From positions 3,193,001-3,257,000 of the forward strand of contig NZ_CP114200.1 of NCBI RefSeq assembly GCF_029392895.1: 64,000 nucleotides of DNA. The letters are read 5' to 3'. The notes under the pieces were generated by a model. It did not search any database. It saw nothing but the letters and a program-made list of their open reading frames with translations, and was not told the origin of the DNA. The DNA is from Streptomyces sp. 71268. GTDB taxonomy: Bacteria; Actinomycetota; Actinomycetes; Streptomycetales; Streptomycetaceae. Positions 25,453-34,015 of the stretch are shown piece after piece (the stretch's first letter is position 1; every line of letters begins with the position of its first letter). A program made the position numbers and the translations under genes.

Positions 25453-27623
25453 GTACGGTCCTTCCAGGGAAGCTCGTGGGCGTACCGCGCTACGAACTCG
25501 TGGTACCTCTCCGCGATCTTCGGAAGATCGTTGTCGGGGATGGGGCGCTCCCGCTTGAACGTGCGCCGCACCTCGACGCCGGCGATCCGGAGGACTTCCT
25601 CGTCCTCGTACTCCTCGGTGACGACATGACCCTCCGGGGAACGGACGACGACTGGCTTCCCCCGGCGGTCGATGCCCACCTTCTCGGCGACCGCCATGAA
25701 CACGGGGTAGTCCTCCGAGCCGTGGAAGCGCTCGGCCCGCTTTTCCTCGTCTGTCTTGCGGACGAGGAAAAGCAGGGTGGTGAGAATGTTGACCCCGGCC
25801 TCGTAGATGAACGTCTCCACCGGTAGTTCGACGCTGGCCATGACCCAGCACTCCTGCAGGATGAACCGGCGTACCGCCTCGTCCGAGGGCCCGGGGTTGG
25901 ACAGGATGCCGTTGGGCAGGACGATGCCGATGCGTCCTCCCGGCTTGACCCACTCGATGGCGCGCTGCACGAAGAGTTGTTCGGGGGAAACGGCCGTGGC
26001 CTCACCCGACTTCTTCAGCTCGCCGTTCTCGCGGGTGTAGTTCCAGGCGACACCCCAGTCACCGCCGCGCTGACGCACCCGGTCCCGATACCTGCCCAGC
26101 ACCGCAGCCTCAGAGAAGGGGATGTCGGAGCCGAACGGGGGGTTCGTCATCAGGACGTCCACGGCGCCGAGTTGTATCTGTGGCACCCTCTTCGCCTCGT
26201 CGTTGCCCGGCAGGTGACCGTCGGGGAAGGCGATCGAGTCCATCTGGTAGACGTTGCCCGCGATGTCGGTGAGCATCATGACGCCCATGGCAGCGGCGCG
26301 GCGCAGGAAGGGGTCGAAGTCGGCGCCGAAGATGTGCCCACGCGCGTAGGCTGCGAGCTTCTTGCGCAGGGGGGGCAGAATCTCGGCGTACTCCTGGCTG
26401 GTGAAGGTGCCGTTCTTCGGCTTCCACTGCTCCTGGAGGTAGTTGAGGGTCTCCCGGAGGAAGCCGCCCGTTCCACAGCAGGGATCGAAAACGGTTTCGT
26501 GCTCCTTGGGGGCGAGGATATCCACCATCAGCCTCACCGCCCCGGTGGGGGTGAAGTACTGGCCACGGTCACCACGCAGGTTGTCACCCACGAGTTCCTG
26601 GTATGCCACGCCCTTGGCGTCGATGGGTGTGGCGTAGAGGCTGAAGGGAGCCAGCTCGCTGGTGATGAAGGTGAGCGCCGGGTCGGACAGGGTCAGCCGG
26701 TCACGGTCGTCGAACAACCCCTGGTCCGCGTAGTCGGTCTTGACCTCCTCGAAGAGCTCCCTTATCCGAGCAGCGACGGCCGGGCTCCCCGTGCGGCCCT
26801 CCTTGTCCAGGTCCTCGATGCCGACGCGGAAGCGCGGTGCCCGCCCCTTCTCACGCACCAGCCGTTCGTCATGGATCTTGGCGAAGAGAACGTAGAGGAA
26901 CTGCCAGAAGGCGGCGTCCTTGGGCAGGCCCTCGTTGCCGTGGATGAAATTGTGGCAGCGCCGGAAAGCGAAGCGGAGCATGTACTCGTCCGCGTGCCGC
27001 AACTCCGCCAGGGACGAGGCGTCGCGGGTGGCGTCGAACTCCTCGTCGTCGCCCCGCGGCCAGTTCGGCAGCGGATGAAAGCGCGGCTCGAAACGGGTGC
27101 TCTCGCGCTCGACGAAGTACAGGTCCTTGTCGTCGGTCCACATGCCCAAGGTGCAGGACGGCCCAGCGGCGGTCATCAGATCGCGGAGCTCCTGCAACTG
27201 GGCGTCCGCCTGGGCGTAAGTGCGGATCTTGGTGACCGTACGGCCGTTCTTGGGACGGGCCTTGGTGACGACGATGCGCTTCAGGTTCTCCGGCGTCTTC
27301 GGCTTGTCGTGCTCGAAGATCGCGATGCTCGCCCGCTTGCGGCTCATCCGGCCGGTCTCTGTGTTGAGGACCTGGAGCGGGTAGTCGCGGACCATGTCCT
27401 CCGGGTTGATGCCGTACTGGTGCACCAGGACCCTGGCAATGCGCTGGCGGACGATCTCGGCGTCGGTCAGCTTGACGACGTCCTTGTTGCTGATGTAGTC
27501 GATCGTCTCGTCGTCGCCGAGCTTTCGAGGTACGCCGGCCTGGCCGGACTGCTCCTCGGGCCGCCCGTTTTTCATCGGCTTCTCCGGCACGGGGATGCCC
27601 AGGTCCAGCTGCTCGTCGGCCAT
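25449..27623 (-). CDS. mad2: MADS DNA N6-adenine methyltransferase MAD2 (HsdM-like)
   Basis: 724 residues. A helical N-terminal part precedes G-Q-Y-F-T-P, SAM-binding motif I F-D-P-C-C-G-T-G-G-F at about 379-388, and catalytic motif IV N-P-P-F at about 492-495; the order I then IV is that of gamma-class N6-adenine methyltransferases such as type I HsdM. The C-terminal 60 residues carry E-V-R-R-T-F-K-R-E-R. It should modify adenine in self DNA with the HsdS-like MAD5, the mark that protects the host. AGAAGG lies six bases before ATG. No HsdR gene is present, which separates this locus from ordinary type I restriction. Confidence 0.87.
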   Translation of the reverse strand: MADEQLDLGIPVPEKPMKNGRPEEQSGQAGVPRKLGDDETIDYISNKDVVKLTDAEIVRQRIARVLVHQYGINPEDMVRDYPLQVLNTETGRMSRKRASIAIFEHDKPKTPENLKRIVVTKARPKNGRTVTKIRTYAQADAQLQELRDLMTAAGPSCTLGMWTDDKDLYFVERESTRFEPRFHPLPNWPRGDDEEFDATRDASSLAELRHADEYMLRFAFRRCHNFIHGNEGLPKDAAFWQFLYVLFAKIHDERLVREKGRAPRFRVGIEDLDKEGRTGSPAVAARIRELFEEVKTDYADQGLFDDRDRLTLSDPALTFITSELAPFSLYATPIDAKGVAYQELVGDNLRGDRGQYFTPTGAVRLMVDILAPKEHETVFDPCCGTGGFLRETLNYLQEQWKPKNGTFTSQEYAEILPPLRKKLAAYARGHIFGADFDPFLRRAAAMGVMMLTDIAGNVYQMDSIAFPDGHLPGNDEAKRVPQIQLGAVDVLMTNPPFGSDIPFSEAAVLGRYRDRVRQRGGDWGVAWNYTRENGELKKSGEATAVSPEQLFVQRAIEWVKPGGRIGIVLPNGILSNPGPSDEAVRRFILQECWVMASVELPVETFIYEAGVNILTTLLFLVRKTDEEKRAERFHGSEDYPVFMAVAEKVGIDRRGKPVVVRSPEGHVVTEEYEDEEVLRIAGVEVRRTFKRERPIPDNDLPKIAERYHEFVARYAHELPWKDRT

Positions 27624-28427
27624 GTATACCTTCTACTCCATTCCGACTACCGTCGGTCCCGCAGACGGATACGTCTGTGTGCGCTGCGCACCCACACCTT
27701 AAGGCAGGGCGGGATTTGGCGATGGCGTCGCACTTATCCCCAAGGGCATCCGCCGATTCGACGCCAAGATCATCGTTACGACCGCGGGACGCCAGGGCGC
27801 GGTCGAGTGGGCCACATAGCTCTCAAGCATGTAAGGACCGAGCGAGAAGCGCCTTCGGCGAAGAGTCCACAGTACGGACCCGAGCAAAGCTCAGGCCATC
27901 GCACCCCTCCCGCCATTTGGATCAAGTGAGGTGGCTGCTTGTCTACCCACGCTTGACGCTTCACCCATGAGCTTGCCCAATCCCACGTCTCGCCCCCTGC
28001 TGACTCTGATCGTGATCGATAACGCGGAACGTGTAGCGCTCCGGTCACCCAGAGCAGCCTCGCCATGGACGCTGCCTCGGTGCACGGTGCACCCACAGGA
28101 GAGCCAGATGAAAGCGGCTACCTGGCTAGCCAGAAACTGCTTTGCGGGCCTCCTGTTGCGATGGGGTTCAGTCGTAGGGCATCGATTCACGCCGCCGTCT
28201 ACTGACGGCTCACCCAGGGTACGGACGGGGGAGCAGGTGCTGAGCGCTTGCACCAATCGGGTTCAGCACACTGCCTTGGACAGTGGTTTTCGGGCAGCCG
28301 CGTCTATGCAGTGGGTGCCGCGCATGAGACTGGATGATGTCCTACAGGAACCACATGGTGACACCATTGCGACGTTGGCGGCTGGCTATCTCGAGGGCTG
28401 GCTACCGGACGGCCCGATCACCTTGTA
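27624..28427. other. Upstream region of mad2, no intact gene recognised
   Basis: About 800 bases between mad2 and the second IS. Several short frames overlap without a known domain. On the plus strand a coherent but orphan peptide (A-L-I-P-K-G-I-R-R-F-D-A-K) is near 27730-27770, and another (R-M-R-L-D-D-V-L-Q-E-P-H-G-D-T) ends at a TAG formed in the CTAG target of the IS. These look like remnants of unrelated genes. The mad2 promoter must lie here or come from the IS. No mad1-like HTH gene was found in it. Confidence 0.5.
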
Positions 28428-28431
28428 CTAG

Positions 28432-29536
28432 GAGCTGTTTGAAGTTCGGATCATGGGGCTGTGGTGACGCGCTTCAGCCACATGATCGATCCTCGGAGGT
28501 GGAGCCCTGCTGTGTAGCTCTGAGGGGACTTGTCGTAGCGGGTGGCGATTCCGCGCCAGGTCTTGAGTCTCTGGAAGCAGCGTTCCACGGTGTTGCGCTG
28601 CCGGTAGCGGTCCACGTCGAAGGCGAGGGGGCGACCGCCGGCCGAGCCCTTCCTCCGCCGGTTGGCGGCCTGGTCGACCTTCTCCGGGATCACGGCGGTG
28701 ATCCCGCGTCTGCGCAGGTAGGCGCGGTTCGCCTTGGACGAGTAGGCCTTGTCCGCGGCCACCGCCCCAGGGCGGGTGCGTGGCCGGCCAAGCGAGCCTG
28801 GGACCCGGGTCTGTCCCAGCACCGTCTGGAACTGCGGGCTGTCCGCGGCCTGACGTGGGGTTAGGACGAACACCAGCGGCAGTCCCGCAGTGTCGACCGC
28901 GGCATGGATCTTGCTGCTCAGTCCGCCTCGGGACCGGCCGACTCCGGCCGCTTTCGCGCGCGCTCGGCGACGCCGACGCGTCGCAAAGCGGTCCCCGTCC
29001 GTCTCCTGTGCAAGGCCCGCACCTGCGCTGGCCTGCGGTGCGTCACCCGCAGGACCGGCCCCTGCTCCGGCAGTGGAACCCCCTTTTCCTCGGTCAGAGC
29101 CTGTTCAAGAGCGTCCAGAGTCTCTCCGGCGATCGCCAGGCCGGACGACTCGTGATGGGCGCGCACGACCGTGGAATCCACACTGACCAGTTCCAGACCG
29201 ACCCGCCCTCGCGCCGCAGCCTCCGCGATCAAGGCATCCATCAATGCCTCGAACACCCCCGCCTTCGCCCACATGTTGAACCGCGAGTACACCGTCGACC
29301 AGGGACCATAACGGTCCGGCACGTCACGCCAGCCGCAGCCGGTGCGAAACCGCCACAACACGCCGTTGAAATGGTCCCGCACCCGACGAGGCAGCGGACC
29401 CGTTGCCGCCACCGGCAGACATCTCTCGATCAAAGCCCACTCGGCATCCGTTACATCAAAGCGCCACAAACCGAGTTCTACCAGCCCAACCCCTCACACC
29501 AGCGAGCCTTACGAAGATCCGAACTCCACACAGCCC
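28432..29536 (-). mobile_element. IS5-family insertion sequence upstream of mad2
   Basis: 1105 bp. The left end begins GAGCTGTTTGAAGTTCGGATC, and the right end, read on the other strand, begins GGGCTGTGTGGAGTTCGGATC; they agree at most positions. CTAG flanks both ends (28428-28431 and 29537-29540), the same target as the first IS, though the transposases differ. The transposase reads in the same direction as mad2, so read-through into the defence genes is possible. Not an internal duplicate of the 20.2-kb element. Confidence 0.9.
28451..29469 (-). CDS. IS5-family transposase, made by -1 frameshift (orfA/orfB)
   Basis: OrfA starts near 29469 (TTG or a nearby GTG) and shows F-D-V-T-D-A-E-W-A-L-I-E, G-C-G-W-R-D-V-P and the first Asp in V-S-V-D-S-T-V-V-R-A. 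If not shifted it ends at 28918. OrfB, in the -1 frame, ends at 28451 and carries R-S-R-G-G-L-S-S-K-I-H, A-A-D-K-A-Y-S-S-K and N-T-V-E-R-C. The minus-strand run AGGAAAAGGGGG at 29089-29100 is the likely slippery site: after it the -1 frame stays open through a G/A-rich linker into orfB. The DDE triad is therefore complete only in the fused product. Confidence 0.85.
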
Positions 29537-29746
29537 CTAGCCACAGCGCGCGGGTGAGGGTTGGTGGCACAACTCGCGAGACCCCTACATGCAGGCAACA
29601 TGCAGGAGCGTCCTTCCCGGTCGGGTGAAATAGGGCTGCTTTTGGGCCTAGCAGTATGCCTGCCTCCTACAGTCTTGTTCGTCGCACTTATGCAGCGCAG
29701 CCCCGGCAATAGGGGGTATGCAAGCCAGTCGGGGACGGGAGTAGCA

Positions 29747-30304
29747 GTGGGGGGTGAGTCACTCTTCGAGCGTCTGGACGCAGAAGAAGGTACGGTCCGA
29801 GGGGCACTCGATCATCTGCGGAGTGAGGTGGCGTGCCTGGAAGAACGCCTGGCGCACCTAACCATCACCCGACGGACGGTTCCGACGCTGCTCGCAGCCC
29901 CGACTGGCACGGTCCCGCTTGCAGAAGCATCCAGTCACAGAGCAGTTGCCCGCTACAGAGGCGGATGAGGGGACAGCGGAAGACGGCGAGGGCTGCGCAA
30001 GCTCCCCCTCTCGGAAGCCTGCCACGCAGAAGTCCGATCGGGTTCCCCCTCAAGGCGCCAACGCCTGCACGACAGGCGTGAACTCGGCCCGGTAAGCCTG
30101 CGCAACGTGACGCTCGTATCAAGCGCGGATCATCCACTTCACCCCAAGGAGGTGGCAATCGCCTTGGGGCGCACCAACCCCAAGCGGACTCAGGTCGAGG
30201 GTACCCGCGCAGCACTGAAGCGGCTCGCCGACGGAGGTCACCTCCGCAAGGTTGGCCCGGGCCTCCTCACTGGACCCTCTGACGAGTCGGAGGAGGCTGC
30301 TTAA
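29747..30304 (+). pseudogene. Coiled-coil/winged-helix small protein, interrupted by a stop
   Basis: GTG at 29747 with GGGAG five bases upstream begins a frame with a coiled-coil-like part (L-F-E-R-L-D-A-E-E, then V-A-C-L-E-E-R-L-A-H-L-T-I-T-R-R-T-V). It is cut by TGA at 29966-29968. The same frame resumes and reads H-P-L-H-P-K-E-V-A-I-A-L-G then T-R-A-A-L-K-R-L-A-D-G-G-H-L to TAA at 30302-30304. The two halves together match my memory of an actinobacterial small-protein family (coiled coil, T-R-E-T-V, wHTH) often found near transposases. One base change would restore it, or the stop is real and two pieces survive. Confidence 0.55.
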
Positions 30305-30363
30305 GGAGTACTTGAAGAAGCGACGTCAGGCAGACGACTGATGTGGCAGTCAGACAAATAAGT

Positions 30364-30394
30364 GGTGCCGCCGAGGTGGAAGCTCAGCGGCACC
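30364..30394 (-). terminator. Stem-loop downstream of the HTH gene
   Basis: GGTGCCGCCGAG at 30364-30375 pairs with CTCAGCGGCACC at 30383-30394, 12 positions with one mismatch and a 7-base loop. It lies 128 bases past the stop of the minus-strand HTH gene and 60 bases past the plus-strand pseudogene, so it may serve both. Confidence 0.6.
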
Positions 30395-30521
30395 GGTGCA
30401 CGTGAGACCTGCAACGGGCTTCAGCATGCCCTCGGAGCGTAACCCACCACTGGGCCACTCGGAGGGCGTGCTGGGCCGATTTCACCCTGCCTGCGTACAG
30501 AAGCGCCGGCGAGCGGGAGGT

Positions 30522-30839
30522 TCAGCAATGTCGAGACCCCGGCCCCGACGAACCTGGGTACAGACCGATTCCGAGTCCGTCCTCCAACCGGCTCAGCGTG
30601 GCCACGTCGGGCCAACTGTCGCCGACCAACAAGTTCGCGATGGCCTGTCGATTCACTCCGCTGAGTGCAGCGACGCGGCGGAGACCGAGACCCTCTTGGT
30701 TGACGTGCCTGGCCAACGACCTCGCGATGACTTGGACCACCCTGGCCTGGGGGTGATCGGGGATCACCGCGTCGGGCCAGTTCTCCGGGTCCGTGGCCAG
30801 TTCCCGCGGTGCCACACTGCGGCCCCGTCCTCCGGTCAT
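30522..30839 (-). CDS. Small helix-turn-helix (XRE-like) protein
   Basis: 105 residues. The helix-turn-helix is in the second half: L-R-R-V-A-A-L-S-G-V-N-R-Q-A-I-A-N-L-L, followed by W-P-D-V-A-T-L-S-R-L-E-D-G-L, which fits the Cro/XRE style with the recognition helix around N-R-Q-A-I. The start is ATG 30839 with GGAG nine bases ahead. It is divergent from the recombinase-like gene at 30933 and shares the orientation of the mad genes. It could repress the divergent module, or be the displaced mad1 (an HTH protein) of the defence system; the sequence alone does not decide. Confidence 0.75.
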   Translation of the reverse strand: MTGGRGRSVAPRELATDPENWPDAVIPDHPQARVVQVIARSLARHVNQEGLGLRRVAALSGVNRQAIANLLVGDSWPDVATLSRLEDGLGIGLYPGSSGPGSRHC

Positions 30840-30932
30840 GAGGATGCGCTCCTGACGGTCGAAGTGCACACTCACGACAAAGGTGGCTACTTGTGTAGCC
30901 ACGTCTCGTGGTGTGTTCCTTTGGAGAGGGAT

Positions 30933-31844
30933 GTGAGCGGCGCGATTCTCGGCTACCGCCCGCTGGAAGAGCCGACGGAATGGCCCCTGGTCGCCGACGG
31001 CGTCCGCATGGTGGCCGCTGCGACATGCGATTCGGTCCCCTACACGGTGCCGAAGCTGATGCTGGTCCTGTCCGGCCTCGCGACGTTTGCCGAGCGCGCC
31101 GGTCTCGCCCGCGATCCGCTGACCTGGCTCGCCCCCGAAACGATCACCCGGTACCTGGTCACGCGTCCCGGGCTCAGGGGCAGCACCCTGCAGACGTACC
31201 GCAGCATCCTCCTGCGGGTTCGGGAAGCGCTCCTGTGGCTCGAGACCGGTCAGCAATCCGCCCCGAAGCTGCGCGCCTCCCGGCAACGCCCCGCTCCGTA
31301 CACGCCCCCCGAGCTTGCTCGGTTCTTGATGTGGGCGCGGGGCCTGCCGCCGCTCAGCACGCACGGCGGCAGCGCCCTCGCTCTTCTCGCGCTGGGCGCG
31401 GGCTGCGGTCTTTCGCGCCGGGAGGTCCTCGCCGCCCGCGGGACCCACGTCACCGTGCTGCCTTCCGAAACCGTCGTGGTCGCCGTCCCCGGCAGTGACC
31501 GCCTCGTCGTCTGCCGCGCCATGTGGGAGCAGGTCCTCGCCGACCGTGCCCGCTCCGCGGGCGACGGTTACCTCTTCCTGCCGCAGCGTCAAACGCCGGA
31601 GCCCAAGAACGGGGTCACTAACTGGGTGAAGCGCATCCAGGACGGATCTACCGGCCTGCCCGAGCTGAAACTGGCCCGGCTCCGCAGCTCGTGGATCGTC
31701 GAGCTGCTGCGGCAACGCGTTCCGGAGGACGTGGTCGCCGCGGCGGCCGGCATGAACTCGACCGCGGGGCTCGCCCCGTACCGGATCTGGGTGCCGAAGC
31801 TCACCGAGGAGACAACCAGGCGCATGCTCCGGGGTTGGGCATGA
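30933..31844 (+). CDS. Tyrosine-recombinase-like protein lacking expected catalytic residues
   Basis: 303 residues. The N-terminal half resembles a SAM-like core-binding domain (T-L-Q-T-Y-R-S-I-L-L-R-V-R-E-A). The C-terminal half aligns by eye with integrase boxes. Box I reads L-L-A-L-G-A-G-C-G-L-S-R-R-E-V-L-A-A, with Ser where the catalytic Arg of G-L-R-x-x-E-L is expected. Box II reads L-K-L-A-R-L-R-S-S-W-I-V-E-L-L, with Ala in place of the His of H-x-L-R. The later G-H is G-M, and a Tyr remains in A-P-Y-R. GGAG six bases before GTG supports the start. The stop overlaps the transposase start (ATGA). It may be a DNA-binding partner rather than an active recombinase. Confidence 0.7.
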   Translation: MSGAILGYRPLEEPTEWPLVADGVRMVAAATCDSVPYTVPKLMLVLSGLATFAERAGLARDPLTWLAPETITRYLVTRPGLRGSTLQTYRSILLRVREALLWLETGQQSAPKLRASRQRPAPYTPPELARFLMWARGLPPLSTHGGSALALLALGAGCGLSRREVLAARGTHVTVLPSETVVVAVPGSDRLVVCRAMWEQVLADRARSAGDGYLFLPQRQTPEPKNGVTNWVKRIQDGSTGLPELKLARLRSSWIVELLRQRVPEDVVAAAAGMNSTAGLAPYRIWVPKLTEETTRRMLRGWA

Positions 31845-33592
31845 GGACCCCGGCGGACGACCCTCGGTACCAGGCCGGCAAAGGGCGTCCGAGACGCCCG
31901 TACCCGCATTCACCGGAGCCGTCCAAGCTGGACGACGGTCGTGTGCGAAAGCTGCACCTCGTCCTGCGGCGCAGCGGCATCGTGGAGGAGTTGGAAGAGC
32001 GCTTCGCAACCCTCCCCGGGCCTCGGGGGTACCCCGTGGGTCTGGTGCTGCTGGGACTCGTCTGCGCCTGCTACGAGAAGGCGAGCACCAACCTCGACGA
32101 CGCCTTTGAAACCATCACCTTCGGCATCAGCGACCGTCTGCGCACCGAACTTGGCGTGCCCACCTGCGACATCGAAGACCAGGACGCGGTCAACGCCCTG
32201 TACAACCGCTTCCACCGGGCGTGGAGCCGCCTGGTGAAAATTCTCGACCCAGTCCCGCACGAGCGGCGCAGCCGTATGCCCCGGGCCGAGGGCCGCAAGG
32301 TCGCCGCTGCCTGGAACGGCCCCGCGTGCGAGCCCGCACTGCGCCGTCTCGAAGAGCTCGCCAACAGGCTGGTCACCACACCGGTCCGCATCGCCTTCGC
32401 CAAGGGACTGATGCGCCACTGGCACGGTGACATCGCCATCGACACGACGGCCGTGCCGAGTTGGGCCCGCCCCCACACGCGCAAGCGTTCCTCCCTCGAG
32501 GTGAGCGCCAACTGGCACTACAAGGGCGGCGGGGACAAGGAGTTCGGTTACAGCGCCACACTGGCCATCGCCGCCCACGCGGATCCCGGACGGGCCGGGC
32601 GCTACCCGCAGCTGACCCTCGGCATGGTCCTGCACACGCCGCAGAGGGACATGGGACGTCATGCCCACTACGTCAGCATGATCCTTTCCCGCTTCACCCA
32701 CGTGCGCGGCTTCGCCGCAGCCGATCGTGCCTACACCAAGCTCTACCCCCAGGACTTCCACCAGCCCCTGCGCGCCCTCGGCTTCATGCCCGTGCTCGAC
32801 CTCACCAAGGACCAGGTCGGCTTCGAGGGTCACCACCAAGACGCCATCGCCAAAGCGGGGCGCCTCTTCTGCCCCTGGACGCCCCGCCCCCTGCTCGACC
32901 TCTACCAACGCATCCGGAACGCCAAGAACGAGCGGGAGCGCATCCCGCTGCGGGAGCAGCTCCGAGAGGTCGAGTCCTACGCGCTCGTCCGCAAGGCCAC
33001 GGCGGACGATCGGGGCAACGAGCGCTACTCCTGCCCTGCGGCGAAGCTCAACTGCGCCTGGGCCGCGGAGCGGGAACAGCGCAGCTCGCGCAAGAGCACA
33101 CAGGCTCCGGCCGTCATCGACCTCGAGGATCCCCGCAGTCGCATGGCCCACCCCGCGGGTCGGCCGAAGGTCACGGTCCCGAAAGTGCCCTTCGGGGAAC
33201 GACCCAAGTGTTGTGACCAGTCCTCCGTCACGGTGCAGGTGCACGTGATGCCGCGCATGAGGCAGGACCTGCCCTGGCAGAGCACGTCCTGGGCCCTGGC
33301 CTACCAGACGCTGCGATCCCACATCGAAGGAGGGAACGGACGCCTCAAATCGGTCGACGCGGCCCTGCACGCCCGTGAGAAGCGGCAGCCCCGCGGGAGG
33401 GTCGCCCAGAGCCTCCTGGCGGCGATCACGGTGATGGTCGAGAACATCATCGAGTTGGAACGCTTCCGCAGGGCCAGCAAGGACAGCGCCCGCACGGTCC
33501 TCGACCTGGAGGCCGACGAAGTCCTCATCCCCTACCCGGCGGGTCCGGGAGCGTCCGAGCCCACTGGCGGTGCCATAGGCCGCAGCCCGTGA
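31841..33592 (+). CDS. DDE transposase paired with the recombinase-like gene
   Basis: 583 residues. The catalytic acidic residues are seen as D in D-I-A-I-D-T-T-A-V, D in F-A-A-A-D-R-A-Y-T-K, and E in S-H-I-E-G-G-N-G-R-L-K near the C-terminus, typical of RNase H-fold DDE transposases. The long spacing after the second Asp includes a basic, Cys-bearing insertion (Y-S-C-P-A-A-K-L-N-C). Its ATG overlaps the TGA of the recombinase-like gene by four bases, so both are made together. No inverted repeats were recognised around the pair, so it does not look like a simple IS. It ends 258 bases before the tRNA-Ala gene. Confidence 0.8.
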   Translation: MRTPADDPRYQAGKGRPRRPYPHSPEPSKLDDGRVRKLHLVLRRSGIVEELEERFATLPGPRGYPVGLVLLGLVCACYEKASTNLDDAFETITFGISDRLRTELGVPTCDIEDQDAVNALYNRFHRAWSRLVKILDPVPHERRSRMPRAEGRKVAAAWNGPACEPALRRLEELANRLVTTPVRIAFAKGLMRHWHGDIAIDTTAVPSWARPHTRKRSSLEVSANWHYKGGGDKEFGYSATLAIAAHADPGRAGRYPQLTLGMVLHTPQRDMGRHAHYVSMILSRFTHVRGFAAADRAYTKLYPQDFHQPLRALGFMPVLDLTKDQVGFEGHHQDAIAKAGRLFCPWTPRPLLDLYQRIRNAKNERERIPLREQLREVESYALVRKATADDRGNERYSCPAAKLNCAWAAEREQRSSRKSTQAPAVIDLEDPRSRMAHPAGRPKVTVPKVPFGERPKCCDQSSVTVQVHVMPRMRQDLPWQSTSWALAYQTLRSHIEGGNGRLKSVDAALHAREKRQPRGRVAQSLLAAITVMVENIIELERFRRASKDSARTVLDLEADEVLIPYPAGPGASEPTGGAIGRSP

Positions 33593-33770
33593 CCGGCTGG
33601 CCGGACCACATCTGCAGATCGACGAGCCACGAGACCGCAGGCACACGGCCCCACGCCCGCGGTCCCCGCGGCATGCCCGCATCTCCACCGCCGATCCCGA
33701 CCCGCCGCCCGAAGGGCGTCGCCCCAGCGAGCAGGTGGGCAGACTTGCGTACTAACTACACCTGAAACGG

Positions 33771-33811
33771 CGAGATCCCGACCCGACGGTGACCGTCTGA
33801 TCGGGATCTCG
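33771..33811 (-). terminator. tRNA-Ala terminator hairpin
   Basis: CGAGATCCCGA at 33771-33781 is the exact inverted repeat of TCGGGATCTCG at 33801-33811. On the minus strand it follows the tRNA 3' end by about 39 bases and ends near a TTTCAGG. It is the natural end of the tRNA transcript and also lies between the tRNA and the transposase. Confidence 0.8.
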
Positions 33812-33849
33812 CGAACCGTTCCCGGGCTAACCCGCGAACGGCCCTGCGG

Positions 33850-33923
33850 TGGACCTGAGGGGATTTGAACCCCTGACCCCCTCGATGCGAACGAGGTGCG
33901 CTACCAGTCTGCGCCACAGGCCC
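33850..33923 (-). tRNA. tRNA-Ala, anticodon CGC
   Basis: 74 bases on the minus strand, starting GGGCCTG and ending CAGGTCCA. The acceptor stem pairs with one G-T. The anticodon stem CCTCG/CGAGG encloses the loop TTCGCAT, so the anticodon is CGC, reading GCG (Ala). The T-arm GGGGTTCAAATCCCC has one mismatch-free stem. No CCA is encoded beyond the final A. The accessory island lies on its 3' side, the usual integration side for tRNA-targeted elements, but a duplicated 3' end at the far edge was not found. Confidence 0.95.
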
Positions 33924-34015
33924 TTGCAACGAGTGAAACTCTAGCATCCCTCTCGGGGTGCTCGGAAATCCGCTCCCGCGCTGGTCAACGACGGTCGTGA
34001 CGCGCGTGGCGGGTG

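Noticed and set aside
21861..27623. Ordinary type I restriction-modification system (HsdM/HsdS)
   Set aside because: No HsdR translocase gene; two extra genes (mad3, mad4) overlap between M and S, which does not fit type I.
27931..28431. 166-aa plus-strand frame upstream of mad2
   Set aside because: Codon use is poor, no domain is seen and its stop is formed by the IS target site; treated as remnant sequence.
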